From IMG/VR virus record IMGVR_UViG_3300009146_000028, positions 1 through 35,632 of that record: DNA of 35,632 nt; one strand, 5' to 3'. The notes beneath the pieces are model-generated. The model was not told the origin of the DNA. It searched no databases and saw only the letters and a program-made list of their open reading frames with translations. Both the position numbers and the translations under genes were made by a program. Position 1 is the first letter of the stretch. Every line of letters starts with the position of its first letter. This stretch comes from a virus. This document shows, one piece after another, positions 22,043 through 28,486 of the stretch.

Positions 22043-22974
22043 GCCGGCGGATCGCCGGCCGTCGCGGTGACCGTGCCGGCGCCGGCGGGGTGCACGACGG
22101 GCAACGCCCGGATCGCGGCGACCTGGGCGGGGTCGGTGACGGCCCGGGTCGTGCCCAGCCAGTCCGCCTCGGCCATCGCGTCGACGTAGCGCAGCGCGTT
22201 GATCTCGTCCCAGGTCGGGATCAACCGGCGCACCCGGCGACCCTCGGCGTCGAACGTCAACTCGTACACGCCGGGGTCGTCGGGGATCGTGATCGGCCGC
22301 GACCCCGTATACATGCGCGACAGCACGTCGTTGACGACCTCGGTCACGACCTCGCGAAGTTCATCCTTCGTTGCCATGTCGAACCAGTCCCCTTCTCGAC
22401 CCCAGAGCCAGTCGATGTCGCCATCCGGGCACAACACGACGTTCGTGTCGGCCGCGCCGTTCCAGATCTGCTGGACCTCCTGCAGGAGGCACGCGTTCGG
22501 CGAAAGCGTGTAGTTCGACCACGACGCCGCGGCCGCCTGCCACCCCGGGCCGAACCCGGCGATGTGCCAGACGCAATGGTCGATGACGGGCGCGCCGCCG
22601 TACACGCGGGGCTCGCGACCGCCGAAGTCGCGCACGCCGCAGTAATACTCGTGGATCGGCCCGGCGATCTGGGACGCCGACGCGTGAAAGTCGGTGGCGT
22701 ACCAGATCGACACGACCGGCGCGCCGAGCCCGTCGGCGTACGAGTTCGCCGACGCGGCGTCGTTGTACCCGGCCCAGTATCCGTCGAGCGAACGGTCCGC
22801 CGCGGTCTCCCAGATCAGCCCGATGCCGACGCCGTGTGCGAGCAGTTCGTCGCGTTCGGTCGCGGTGAGGCACCGGCCGTCATAACCCAGGTACCGCTCG
22901 GCGCCGACGTACCCGGCGCCGGCGATCGTCGGCGCGCCGACGTACGTGTACGAGTAGTCGACCGTCGAGGTCAT
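22039..22974 (-). CDS. Endolysin with DUF1906 glycoside-hydrolase-like domain
   Basis: The enzyme likely cuts peptidoglycan to release progeny. Residues about 4-200 form a DUF1906 (Rv2525c-like, GH25-related barrel) domain: DYSYTYVGAPTIAGAGYVGA, ERYLGYDGRCLTATERDELL, GVGIGLIWETAADRS and PVVSIWYATDFHASASQIAG. It ends with VVLCPDGDIDWLWGREGDW. A coiled segment (KDELREVVTEVVNDVLSRMY) and a 90-residue C-terminal region without a recognised wall-binding motif follow. It has no signal peptide, so export would need a holin. I set the start at the ATG (22974) that makes an ATGA overlap with the preceding gene. A longer reading to 23343 gives a low-complexity arginine-rich extension. Confidence 0.88.
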   Translation of the reverse strand: MTSTVDYSYTYVGAPTIAGAGYVGAERYLGYDGRCLTATERDELLAHGVGIGLIWETAADRSLDGYWAGYNDAASANSYADGLGAPVVSIWYATDFHASASQIAGPIHEYYCGVRDFGGREPRVYGGAPVIDHCVWHIAGFGPGWQAAAASWSNYTLSPNACLLQEVQQIWNGAADTNVVLCPDGDIDWLWGREGDWFDMATKDELREVVTEVVNDVLSRMYTGSRPITIPDDPGVYELTFDAEGRRVRRLIPTWDEINALRYVDAMAEADWLGTTRAVTDPAQVAAIRALPVVHPAGAGTVTATAGDPPA

Positions 22975-23573
22975 GACCGGCGGGCGCCGAGCACGGCGCG
23001 TTCGAGGTCGGTGAGGTTCCACGTGGCGAGCACCGACCACAGGTCGCCGCGCAGGTGCCGCACGAGCGCGGGATCGACCGGCGGGGTCGGGTCCCACCGT
23101 TCGACCTCCCACAGCACGTGACACGACGTCAGGCGGGGTCGACGGGGTCGGACCTTCGGCGGGATGAGCGGGACGATCGTCCGGCCCGTTCCCGCCGGGC
23201 GTTCGCAGGTCTCCGGCCCGGGCGTTGCGACGCGCACGGTCGACCGGCCGACGGCGGCGCCGCGGTTCGACGCGAAGCGTTCGGCGCTGAACACGAACGA
23301 CCAGTCGGGCCGGCGATCCCAGCGGTTGATCGTCAGGAAGCACTCGGTGGCGTCGGCCCGGACGATGGCGATGCGCGGGCGGCCGTCGTCGAAGTACCCG
23401 CCGGCGTGAACGACCTCGGAGAGCCGGATCACCGGTAGGCCGCGGCGCACGGCCCGGTACGCCTGGACGATGGCGGCATCCTCGGCGCTGCGTTCGTCCG
23501 CGAGCACGCGCTCGTATTCGGCGAGCTTCGCCCGGGCTTCGTCGTCGTCGATGACGATGGGCGCGAGGTTCAT
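22971..23573 (-). CDS. Hypothetical protein in the lysis operon (200 aa)
   Basis: I do not recognise this family. The first 45 residues look helical and acidic (DDDEARAKLAEYERVLADER). A strand-rich centre follows (LPVIRLSEVVHAGGYFDDGR, RIAIVRADATECFLTINRWD). The C-terminal part has SCHVLWEVERWDPTPPVDPA and a closing helix (LWSVLATWNLTDLERAVLGA). ATG start in an ATGA overlap upstream, and its stop overlaps the endolysin ATG. Coupling with the endolysin suggests a role in lysis or late functions, without direct evidence. Similar phrases occur in actinophage hypotheticals. Confidence 0.78.
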   Translation of the reverse strand: MNLAPIVIDDDEARAKLAEYERVLADERSAEDAAIVQAYRAVRRGLPVIRLSEVVHAGGYFDDGRPRIAIVRADATECFLTINRWDRRPDWSFVFSAERFASNRGAAVGRSTVRVATPGPETCERPAGTGRTIVPLIPPKVRPRRPRLTSCHVLWEVERWDPTPPVDPALVRHLRGDLWSVLATWNLTDLERAVLGARRS

Positions 23574-23788
23574 CGCTGGCTCGTCACGTACTCGATGCGA
23601 TCCGCGAGGGCGCGCAACACGTCGGGCAACGACTGGTCAACCGACGGCTGCAGGACGAGCGCGCCGATACCGACCGTCACGTGCGTTCCGGGCATCTCGG
23701 CGTCACCCTCGTACGTGCTGACGTCGGCGCCGATCACGTCGTCGAGCCCGAGCACGAGCGACGCCGTCAACGGCCGGTGCCCGCACAT
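23570..23788 (-). CDS. Small hypothetical protein (72 aa)
   Basis: The sequence MCGHRPLTASLVLGLDDVIG, then THVTVGIGALVLQPSVDQSL and a C-terminal helix (PDVLRALADRIEYVTSQR), suggests a small alpha/beta fold. No membrane helix or known motif. It overlaps the next gene by four bases (ATGA) and the previous by one base, so it is translated within the five-gene lysis operon. Function unknown. Confidence 0.7.
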   Translation of the reverse strand: MCGHRPLTASLVLGLDDVIGADVSTYEGDAEMPGTHVTVGIGALVLQPSVDQSLPDVLRALADRIEYVTSQR

Positions 23789-24246
23789 CAGCCGAAGGTC
23801 TCGATGCCGCCGTCGGTCATGACCGCGGCGTCGCCGGCCGCCTCGCGACGGCGTTCCTGCTGCTCGGGCGTGCCGGCGTCGTCGGGCAGCCGGTCCGCCG
23901 CGAGGCGGCGGCGGGCTTCGGCGGCGAACTCGGCGAGCCGACCGGCGAGGATCACGAGCCGGTCGCCGAACGGGTTGCGGGCCGACCGGCCGATCTCCTG
24001 CACCCGGCGGGCGAGGTCGCCGAGCTCACGGGTGCCGAGCGTGCCGACCAGGCCGGGCGCGCACGCCAGGTCGTCGAGGGCCGGGTCGGCGTCGTCGTCG
24101 CCCTCGGCGCCCGGGTCGCCGTCGTCGGGCCGCGGGTCGCCCGTGTGCCCGGGTTCGACGTCGGGCGCGGCCGGGTCGGGGTCGTGTCCGGGCAACGGCT
24201 GGTCGTGCCGGCCCGGCTGGGGGTCGTTCGGGTATCCGGTGGTCAT
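23788..24246 (-). CDS. Acidic, partly disordered protein, first gene of lysis operon (152 aa)
   Basis: The first 65 residues are almost only P, D, G, H and E (for example DPDPAAPDVEPGHTGDPRPD), a disordered acidic arm. Residues about 72-130 are helical (GTLGTRELGDLARRVQEIGR, LVILAGRLAEFAAEARRRLA). No known domain. I choose the ATG at 24246 rather than an in-frame GTG at 24264, because a -10-like hexamer TAGCGT lies seven bases before that ATG, as at other leaderless-type starts here. A virion-associated or scaffold-like role is possible on composition alone. Confidence 0.68.
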   Translation of the reverse strand: MTTGYPNDPQPGRHDQPLPGHDPDPAAPDVEPGHTGDPRPDDGDPGAEGDDDADPALDDLACAPGLVGTLGTRELGDLARRVQEIGRSARNPFGDRLVILAGRLAEFAAEARRRLAADRLPDDAGTPEQQERRREAAGDAAVMTDGGIETFG

Positions 24247-24259
24247 GCCGACCACGCTA
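24247..24259 (-). promoter_or_regulatory. Candidate promoter of the lysis operon
   Basis: On the minus strand TAGCGT (plus-strand ACGCTA, 24254-24259) ends seven bases before the ATG at 24246, with no ribosome binding site between. This fits a leaderless message starting at the ATG. No clear -35 box is visible. Confidence 0.4.
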
Positions 24260-24317
24260 GGCACACGACCCGCCGCCGGTGGCGGAGCATCACCCGCGGG
24301 CCCGCCGGCGTCGACGA

Positions 24318-24327
24318 CGATCGCGGC
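24318..24327 (+). promoter_or_regulatory. Candidate -10 element before the 27-aa peptide gene
   Basis: The hexamer GACGAT ends six bases before the ATG at 24328. It differs in one base from TACGAT, which stands at the same distance before the ATG at 26760. Weak on its own, it matters because the spacing recurs. Confidence 0.3.
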
Positions 24328-24411
24328 ATGACGGTCGCTGACGTGCTGCTGTGGATCATCCTCGCCGGGGTCGCGTTGCTCGTCGTGCTCGCGGTCCTGC
24401 GCCGGGTGTGA
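24328..24411 (+). CDS. Membrane peptide (27 aa)
   Basis: MTVADVLLWIILAGVALLVV with the tail LAVLRRV is a single hydrophobic helix with a basic cytoplasmic end. It is transcribed away from the lysis operon (start at 24246) and lies just before the attP region. Size, composition and a candidate leaderless promoter make it a plausible micro-protein, for instance a holin-like or regulatory membrane peptide. At 27 codons, chance cannot be excluded. Confidence 0.45.
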   Translation: MTVADVLLWIILAGVALLVVLAVLRRV

Positions 24412-24514
24412 CCCGCCACCCGTTCGCCGGCGGCGCCCGGCCCATGCCCGGGGTACCGCCCGGCACGGTCACGGCCCGCCCGGCGCTGGAGGGTCGTCCG
24501 GCGCTCGGGCGGGT

Positions 24515-24551
24515 CGTGCCAGAGCCGGCCGTGCCACACCCGTGCCACACA
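24515..24551 (+). repeat. Arm-type direct repeats, left side of attP
   Basis: CGTGCCAGAGC (24515-24525), CGTGCCACACC (24530-24540) and CGTGCCACACA (24541-24551) are direct repeats. The last two abut with an 11-base period. The same unit recurs as an abutting 11-base pair at 24764-24785 on the far side of the proposed core. This two-sided arrangement is that of integrase arm-type binding sites. Confidence 0.65.
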
Positions 24552-24565
24552 CGATGAGATTCTGG

Positions 24566-24605
24566 GATGCCCGGCGATGCCCGGCGATGCCGGGTGATGC
24601 GCCGC
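24566..24605 (+). repeat. Four tandem 10-bp GATGC units, possible excisionase sites
   Basis: GATGCCCGGC, GATGCCCGGC, GATGCCGGGT and GATGCGCCGC follow one another without gaps at 24566, 24576, 24586 and 24596. A helical-period array of four units between the left arm sites and the core is where L5-type phages carry their excisionase sites. The third and fourth units together read CGGGTGATGCG, whose complement CGCATCACCC is the first unit of the control-region array at 26887. Confidence 0.65.
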
Positions 24606-24721
24606 CCGCCGACCCGTTCCTGACGCGAACTCCCAGGTCATCGGGCGTTTTCGCTGATCAGCGGATCGGCGCCGGCCGGGTGGCGGCCGGCGCCGACAGG
24701 ACTACAACTAACTCCCGACGA

Positions 24722-25945
24722 TCAGCCCGCTGACCTGCGCTTACGCGGCCGAGCACGACCCGTCGTGCCACGTCCCTGCCACACGTGCTCGGCATCGGCG
24801 GCCGCCGGGTGCAGGGCGACCACGTTGTCGGGCACGAGTTGCCCGTTCAACGCCTCGGCGATCTCGACCGACCGGCCGTCGACGACGTGGGGCTCGTAGT
24901 GGATCGCCATGTCGGGCTTGGCCCATCCGTGGTGTTGCATCTGCTCGCGCAGTGTGGCGCCGCCGCGGGTCGACCGGATCGTCGAGCCCGACGCGCGCAG
25001 GTCGTGCAGGCGCAGGTTGGGCCGCCCGATCGCCGCCCGGGCCGACCACCAGTGCGTGTAGATCGTGCCCGTCCGCGCCGGCCCGCCACGGCTCGACGTG
25101 AACACGAGGGCGGCGAGGTCGTCATCGACGAAGGCGTCGAGGTGAGCCACGACGGCATCCATGATCAGCTTCGGGACGACCACGGTCCGCTCGCCCGCCT
25201 CCGACTTCGGCGTCGGCTTGGCGACCATCTTCCCGTCGACCTCGACGAACGTCGGGCCGATGCTGATGGTCTGGGTCTCGACGTCGATGGCGCCACGGGT
25301 CAACCCGAGTAGCTCGCCGCGGCGCAACCCGCCCCAGCACGCCAGCAGGACCCATACCCGCTCGTGTTCGGGCATCAACGCCGCCGCCCGCAGGATCTCG
25401 TCCTGCACACCGACCTTCCGCTTCGGCACCGTGTAACGGGAGGCGCCGGTGATCTGGCACGGGTTCACACGTACGCGGTTGTCGGCGACGGCGGTCGCCA
25501 TGATCGACCGGAACAACGCGTACGCATGCGCCTGGCTCGCCGGGATGTGCCCGAGGGCGGTGTGCCAGTCGCGCACCGCCTCGGACGTGATGTGCACGAG
25601 GGCGGTCTCGGCGAACGTCGCCGTAATCCGCGCCAGCGACTTGCGGTAGGTCGCCCGGGTCGATTCTTCGAGCGGGCCGCGCCGCGTCCGCCGGGTGCGC
25701 AACCACTCGGTCGAGTACTCGCCGAACGGCACGAGCCCGCGCTTCGGGTCGATCCACTCGCCGCGCACGAGGTCGGCCCGCGTGTTCGTGAGCCACGCGT
25801 CCGCCTCGCTTCGTGTGCGGAACGTGAACGGCGCCGTCACGAGGTCGGCGCCGGGGAACGGTCGGTACCGGGCCTGGTACCGGTTCGACGTGGTCTTGCG
25901 GATCGAACCCCAGGTGCGCCGGGATGACCGCTTCGTGTTCGCCAT
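24722..25945 (-). CDS. int: Tyrosine-family integrase
   Basis: This enzyme inserts phage DNA into the host chromosome at attP x attB and, with a directionality factor, excises it. The 407-residue protein has an N-terminal arm-binding domain (about 1-65, GSIRKTTSNRYQARYRPFPG), a SAM-like core-binding domain (72-170, FGEYSTEWLRTRRTRRG) and a catalytic domain. All catalytic residues are visible: R208 in GGLRRGELLGL, K247 in PKSEAGERTV, H314 and R317 in LHDLRASG, H338/H339 in MQHHGW, and Y350 in MAIHYEP. Its last 25 codons overlap the right arm repeats of attP. A terminator upstream (25985-26016) separates it from the genes before it, so it should have its own promoter. Confidence 0.95.
   Translation of the reverse strand: MANTKRSSRRTWGSIRKTTSNRYQARYRPFPGADLVTAPFTFRTRSEADAWLTNTRADLVRGEWIDPKRGLVPFGEYSTEWLRTRRTRRGPLEESTRATYRKSLARITATFAETALVHITSEAVRDWHTALGHIPASQAHAYALFRSIMATAVADNRVRVNPCQITGASRYTVPKRKVGVQDEILRAAALMPEHERVWVLLACWGGLRRGELLGLTRGAIDVETQTISIGPTFVEVDGKMVAKPTPKSEAGERTVVVPKLIMDAVVAHLDAFVDDDLAALVFTSSRGGPARTGTIYTHWWSARAAIGRPNLRLHDLRASGSTIRSTRGGATLREQMQHHGWAKPDMAIHYEPHVVDGRSVEIAEALNGQLVPDNVVALHPAAADAEHVWQGRGTTGRARPRKRRSAG
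24764..24785 (+). repeat. Arm-type direct repeats, right side of attP
   Basis: CGTGCCACGTC (24764-24774) and CCTGCCACACG (24775-24785) abut with an 11-base period and match the left-side units in sequence and orientation. They lie inside the 3' end of the integrase gene. A closely spaced pair on the integrase side of the core resembles the P4/P5 pair of L5-type attP sites. Confidence 0.65.
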
Positions 25946-25984
25946 GTTCGTACTACCCTTCGGATCGCTTGCTTGCTCATGGTG

Positions 25985-26016
25985 ACGGGCCGGGTCGGTG
26001 TCACGACCCGGCCCGT
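25985..26016 (-). terminator. Terminator between small leftward genes and integrase
   Basis: ACGGGCCGGGTCG (25985-25997) pairs perfectly with CGACCCGGCCCGT (26004-26016) around a six-base loop. It begins six bases after the stop codon of the gene at 26022 on the minus strand. There is no T-run, as usual for very GC-rich genomes. It should end transcription of the leftward operon before the integrase gene, at least in part. Confidence 0.75.
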
Positions 26017-26021
26017 GGTGG

Positions 26022-26270
26022 TCATCGGTGCACGACCATCGGCGGTTCGAGCACCTCGCCCGAGTCGCCGTCGTACCCGATCAACACGATGGTCCGGGCG
26101 GCCGGGTCGACCGCCTCGTAGTCGGCGTCCGCCTTCGCCTCGATGTCGTCGAGCGAGTCGATGCACCGTTCGTGCATCACCGCCGCGTCGGCCCAGCGGT
26201 ACACGCGGATCACGATGCCGCCCGGCATCCGACCCGGCTCGATCGCCTTCGGGAAGCGGTCGTCGATCAC
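26022..26270 (-). CDS. Small hypothetical protein (82 aa)
   Basis: The protein runs IDDRFPKAIEPGRMPGGIVI, RVYRWADAAVMHERCIDSLD, DIEAKADADYEAVDPAARTI and VLIGYDGDSGEVLEPPMVVH. It looks like a compact alpha/beta fold with two hydrophobic strands (GGIVIRVY and TIVLIGYD). No known motif. GTG start in a GTGA overlap with the gene before it. Third gene of the operon headed by the DNA-binding protein at 26473-26760, and followed by a terminator. Confidence 0.7.
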   Translation of the reverse strand: MIDDRFPKAIEPGRMPGGIVIRVYRWADAAVMHERCIDSLDDIEAKADADYEAVDPAARTIVLIGYDGDSGEVLEPPMVVHR

Positions 26271-26476
26271 TCGACGACCTCGACGTCGAGGGACGCCGGC
26301 GACGCCACGACCATCTGGCTGTGCCCGGCGTGGTCCCGTTCCCATCCGCCGGCGAGGATCGTCAACGGCCCGCCGTCGACGTCAACGGCGTCGCCGCTGC
26401 GCCCGACGAGCCAGCACCGCCGGCGAACGGCGCACGTGTCGCACATCAACGTGATCCGGTATCCGGGCAGCTTCAC
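26267..26476 (-). CDS. Small cysteine-bearing protein (69 aa)
   Basis: The protein contains LPGYRITLMCDTCAVRRRCW (about residues 3-22), where C-x2-C and a third C six residues on could form a metal or disulfide site. DVDGGPLTILAGGWERDHAG and a C-terminal acidic strand (SLDVEVVE) follow. GTG start in a GTGA overlap upstream, GTGA overlap downstream. I do not recognise the family. Its place in the leftward operon suggests expression in lysogens if the operon is the lysogeny operon. Confidence 0.7.
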   Translation of the reverse strand: MKLPGYRITLMCDTCAVRRRCWLVGRSGDAVDVDGGPLTILAGGWERDHAGHSQMVVASPASLDVEVVE

Positions 26477-26760
26477 GTGGCGACCGCCCAGCCGTACTCG
26501 GCCCGGACCGCTTCGCACGCGGCGATGAGGTCGGCGTACGAGCGGAGGTCCCAGCCGTTGTCGGCGGTCCATCGGACGAGGTCGGCGTACGCCCAGAGGC
26601 GTTGATCGGATGTCGACACCCAGCGGGGTGGCACGAACGGGACGCCGTACACGCGTCCCTTCCTGATCCATCGCTTCACGTAATCGGGCTTGGTGTCGAG
26701 CAGGAAGGCGACATCGCCGATCGTCAGCGGCCGCCATCGGTCCAGGGCTTTAGGTGGCAT
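26473..26760 (-). CDS. MerR/excisionase-like DNA-binding protein, leftward operon head
   Basis: Residues about 12-50 (LTIGDVAFLLDTKPDYVKRW, then IRKGRVYGVPFV) form a MerR/HTH_17-type winged helix that would bind DNA. WAYADLVRWTADNG is the helix that typically closes this fold. The C-terminal 25 residues are a helix (DLIAACEAVRAEYG). At 95 residues it has no dimerisation or cleavage domain like classical CI repressors. Expressed from the leftward promoter next to a 16-bp palindrome, it is the best candidate in this region for a repressor or Cox-like switch protein. ATG start, six bases after a TACGAT hexamer. Confidence 0.78.
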   Translation of the reverse strand: MPPKALDRWRPLTIGDVAFLLDTKPDYVKRWIRKGRVYGVPFVPPRWVSTSDQRLWAYADLVRWTADNGWDLRSYADLIAACEAVRAEYGWAVAT

Positions 26761-26794
26761 GGCGGCATCGTACCGTGACCGGCAAGGGGGTCGA
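26761..26794 (-). promoter_or_regulatory. Leftward promoter, probably leaderless
   Basis: On the minus strand, TCGACC (plus 26789-26794) and TACGAT (plus 26767-26772) are 16 bases apart, and TACGAT ends six bases before the ATG at 26760. This is the best -35/-10 pair among the leaderless-type starts seen here. The -35 box lies inside the palindrome at 26785-26800, so a protein bound there would block it. Confidence 0.55.
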
Positions 26795-26800
26795 CCCCCT
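26785..26800. promoter_or_regulatory. Perfect 16-bp palindrome, candidate operator
   Basis: AGGGGGTCGACCCCCT is a perfect inverted repeat. It covers the -35 position of the leftward promoter and stands between the divergent leftward and rightward operons. A dimeric regulator, possibly the product of the first leftward gene, is the natural ligand. This is inference from position. Confidence 0.55.
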
Positions 26801-26886
26801 ACCGGGATGCTTACTTGCACCGCTGTAGTTCGCGGTTCGCCGAAAAAACTTCGCCTGCGGAGCGTGGTCGTTCACCTTCGTCCGCC

Positions 26887-26926
26887 CGCATCACCCCGCA
26901 TCACGGCGCCTCACCGCGCATCACGG
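26887..26926 (+). repeat. Four tandem 10-bp CGCATCAC units in the control region
   Basis: CGCATCACCC, CGCATCACGG, CGCCTCACCG and CGCATCACGG follow without gaps from 26887. An inverted partial copy (AGCGTGATGC) is at 26977-26986. The 10-base period puts all units on one face of the helix, fitting cooperative binding of a small protein. One further CGCATCACCC, in reverse, lies in the attP array, which could place both sites under one protein. The rest of the 26761-27081 gap holds only promoter candidates. Confidence 0.6.
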
Positions 26927-27004
26927 CGTCGGCCGTGACGACGGCGACAAGCCAACTCCGGCCCGTTCCGGCGCCCAGCGTGATGCTGACGTGTACGCGG
27001 GGTG

Positions 27005-27035
27005 TTGACGCTGCCCGTGACCGTGTGACCAACAT
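27005..27035 (+). promoter_or_regulatory. Candidate rightward early promoter
   Basis: TTGACG (27005-27010) is a good -35 box. The most plausible -10 is CAACAT (27030-27035), 19 bases away, which is weak. It would start a message about 45 bases before the ATG at 27082, which has its own GGAGG ribosome binding site. Confidence 0.4.
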
Positions 27036-27081
27036 GCCGACCACCCCGACCCCGGATTGAACCCCTTGGAGGTATCACACG

Positions 27082-27300
27082 ATGAAGTGCCATCACGACC
27101 CCGTCGACAAGGCCGTCGACGAACCCCGGTTGAATTTCACCGAGGGCATGGCATACCTGCGGGTGAGCCGAGCGAAGTTGCAACGCCTCATTTACGCCGG
27201 CGAGATCGACTACTACCGGGTCGGCGACCGCATCCAGTTCGACCGGTCCGACCTTCGCACCTACCTCGACCGGTGCCGCGTCGAGGCGGCGCACGGATGA
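27082..27300 (+). CDS. Helix-turn-helix protein, excisionase-like (HTH_17)
   Basis: The 72-residue protein is almost entirely one HTH_17 domain: LNFTEGMAYLRVSRAKLQRL, IYAGEIDYYRVGDRIQFDRS and DLRTYLDRCR (residues 17-65). The E-A-A/M-x-L-x-V-S-x-x-x-L...G-x-I-x-x-x-R-x-G pattern is that of phage excisionases and related small DNA-binding proteins. As first gene of the rightward operon it would be made early, fitting a recombination directionality factor that binds the 10-bp array at attP, or a Cox-like protein also acting at 26887-26926. ATG start with GGAGG about ten bases upstream. ATGA overlap with the next gene. Confidence 0.82.
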   Translation: MKCHHDPVDKAVDEPRLNFTEGMAYLRVSRAKLQRLIYAGEIDYYRVGDRIQFDRSDLRTYLDRCRVEAAHG

Positions 27301-28280
27301 CCGCGCTCGACGCCGTCGGACACGCCCGCCTCGTTGCCGAACTCGAACCGATGGACCGGGCCGCCTGGCTCGCCGCCCGCCAGCACGGCGTCGGCGGATC
27401 GGACGCCGCCGCGGTGTGCGGGCTCGACTCGTGGCGATCGGCGTTCCACGTGTGGCTCGACAAGACCGGCGTGCTCGACGACGCCGACGAAGCGGGCGAA
27501 GCGGCGACCTGGGGTCGCCTGCTCGAACCCGTCATCGCGGATGAGGTCGCCCGCCGGGAACAGATCGATGTCGCGCCCGTCGGGTGGATGCTCGGTCACC
27601 CCGAACACGCCTGGATGCTCGCCGACGTCGACCGGATCATCGTCGACCCGCGCCTCGGCGGCGATCACCCCGGCGTGTTGGAGATCAAGACCACGTCACC
27701 CTTCCTCGCCGCCGACTGGCGCGACGGCGTGCCCGTCCCGGTCATGTGCCAGGTGCAGCACTACCTCGCCGTGACCGGGCTCCGATGGGCGCTCGTCGTC
27801 GCGTTGATCGGCGGGCAACGCCTCGTGACCCATCACGTCGAAGCCGACGACGCGCTCATCGACTCGTTGATCGACATCGAGTCACGCTTCTGGCGACACG
27901 TCATCGACCGCGACCCGCCGGCGCCCGACGGGTCGAAGTCCACGGCCGACCTGCTCGGCCGGCTCTACGACGTCGACCCCGACGGCGTCGAGGTCGTCGA
28001 CCGGGCCGAGGTCGAACCGACCCTCGCGACGCTGCGCTTCGCCCGGTCCCGCCAGGACGACGCCGAACAGGACCGCCGCGCCGCCGAGGCGGAGTTGAAG
28101 ATGCGGATGGGCGGCGCCTCGCTGCTCGTCGACACCGACGGCGAACCGATCGCCCGCTGGCCCGCCGTCCAGACCGGCCGGGTCGACCTCGACGCGCTGC
28201 GGAAGGATCACCCGACCCTCGCCGCGCAGTACACGAAGGCGACGACGTCACGTCGGTTCACGATCGTGAAGCGGTCATGA
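27297..28280 (+). CDS. YqaJ-family phage exonuclease
   Basis: This 327-residue protein is the nuclease of a two-component recombination system. It chews double-stranded ends to leave single strands for the annealing protein RecT encoded 0.6 kb downstream. The core motifs of the PD-(D/E)xK YqaJ family are present: GVGGSDAAAVCGLDSWRSAF (31-50), TWGRLLEPVIADEVA (71-85), AWMLADVDRIIVDP (105-118), GVLEIKTTSP (126-135) and VMCQVQHYLAVT (149-160). The metal-binding acids would be D110/D112 and E129, with lysine K131. ATG start in an ATGA overlap with the HTH gene. Length is usual for the family. Confidence 0.92.
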   Translation: MTALDAVGHARLVAELEPMDRAAWLAARQHGVGGSDAAAVCGLDSWRSAFHVWLDKTGVLDDADEAGEAATWGRLLEPVIADEVARREQIDVAPVGWMLGHPEHAWMLADVDRIIVDPRLGGDHPGVLEIKTTSPFLAADWRDGVPVPVMCQVQHYLAVTGLRWALVVALIGGQRLVTHHVEADDALIDSLIDIESRFWRHVIDRDPPAPDGSKSTADLLGRLYDVDPDGVEVVDRAEVEPTLATLRFARSRQDDAEQDRRAAEAELKMRMGGASLLVDTDGEPIARWPAVQTGRVDLDALRKDHPTLAAQYTKATTSRRFTIVKRS

Positions 28281-28486
28281 TCCTCCGCACGTACCGGCTC
28301 GGCGTCGGCACGGCGATCCTCCTGTCGGGCGACCTCGACGTCGACGACCCCGACGCCGCCGGGCTGATCGCCGTGCTGCACACCCTCGGCGTGTCGGTCG
28401 CCGTCGTCCCGCCCGGCGTCGAGATCACGATGCTAACCGGCCCGGCGTACCCGATCGAGCTCGCACCGATCGCGGCGGTCCGGTGA
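28277..28486 (+). CDS. Small hypothetical protein (69 aa)
   Basis: The protein (MILRTYRLGVGTAILLSGDL, DVDDPDAAGLIAVLHTLGVS, VAVVPPGVEITMLTGPAYPI and a short end) alternates strands and one helix. It is not a membrane protein despite its hydrophobic content, since the segments are short. ATG start in an ATGA overlap with the exonuclease gene. It lies between exonuclease and annealase, so a recombination accessory role is possible. Unknown family. Confidence 0.7.
   Translation: MILRTYRLGVGTAILLSGDLDVDDPDAAGLIAVLHTLGVSVAVVPPGVEITMLTGPAYPIELAPIAAVR

Larger units (their letters stand above)
24515..24785. other. Candidate phage attachment site attP
   Basis: The gene-free stretch 24412-24721 plus the end of the integrase gene shows the full layout of an L5/lambda-class attP: left arm repeats (24515-24551), a four-unit 10-bp array (24566-24605), a probable core, and a right arm repeat pair (24764-24785). 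The core candidate is 24689-24703. Read on the minus strand it is AGTCCTGTCGGCGCC, which looks like the T-arm/acceptor end of a tRNA gene, a usual attB target. The core partly lies in an 11-bp hairpin (24667-24677 with 24685-24695), and a palindrome CGCTGATCAGCG stands at 24653-24664. The exact crossover is inferred. Confidence 0.6.

Noticed and set aside
22975-23343. N-terminal extension of the endolysin
   Set aside because: It is arginine/proline-rich low complexity and overlaps the well-formed gene at 22971-23573. The ATG at 22974 fits the operon overlap.
24653-24664. Palindrome CGCTGATCAGCG near the proposed attP core as a possible serine-integrase site
   Set aside because: The integrase is clearly of the tyrosine family with all catalytic residues, so a serine-type site is not expected. 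It may still be structural.
25837-26166. A minus-strand frame containing MSKQAIRRVVRTWRTR ahead of the integrase
   Set aside because: It overlaps the integrase gene in another frame and turns into low-complexity R/P/G sequence. At most a short leader peptide starting at 25980 is possible.
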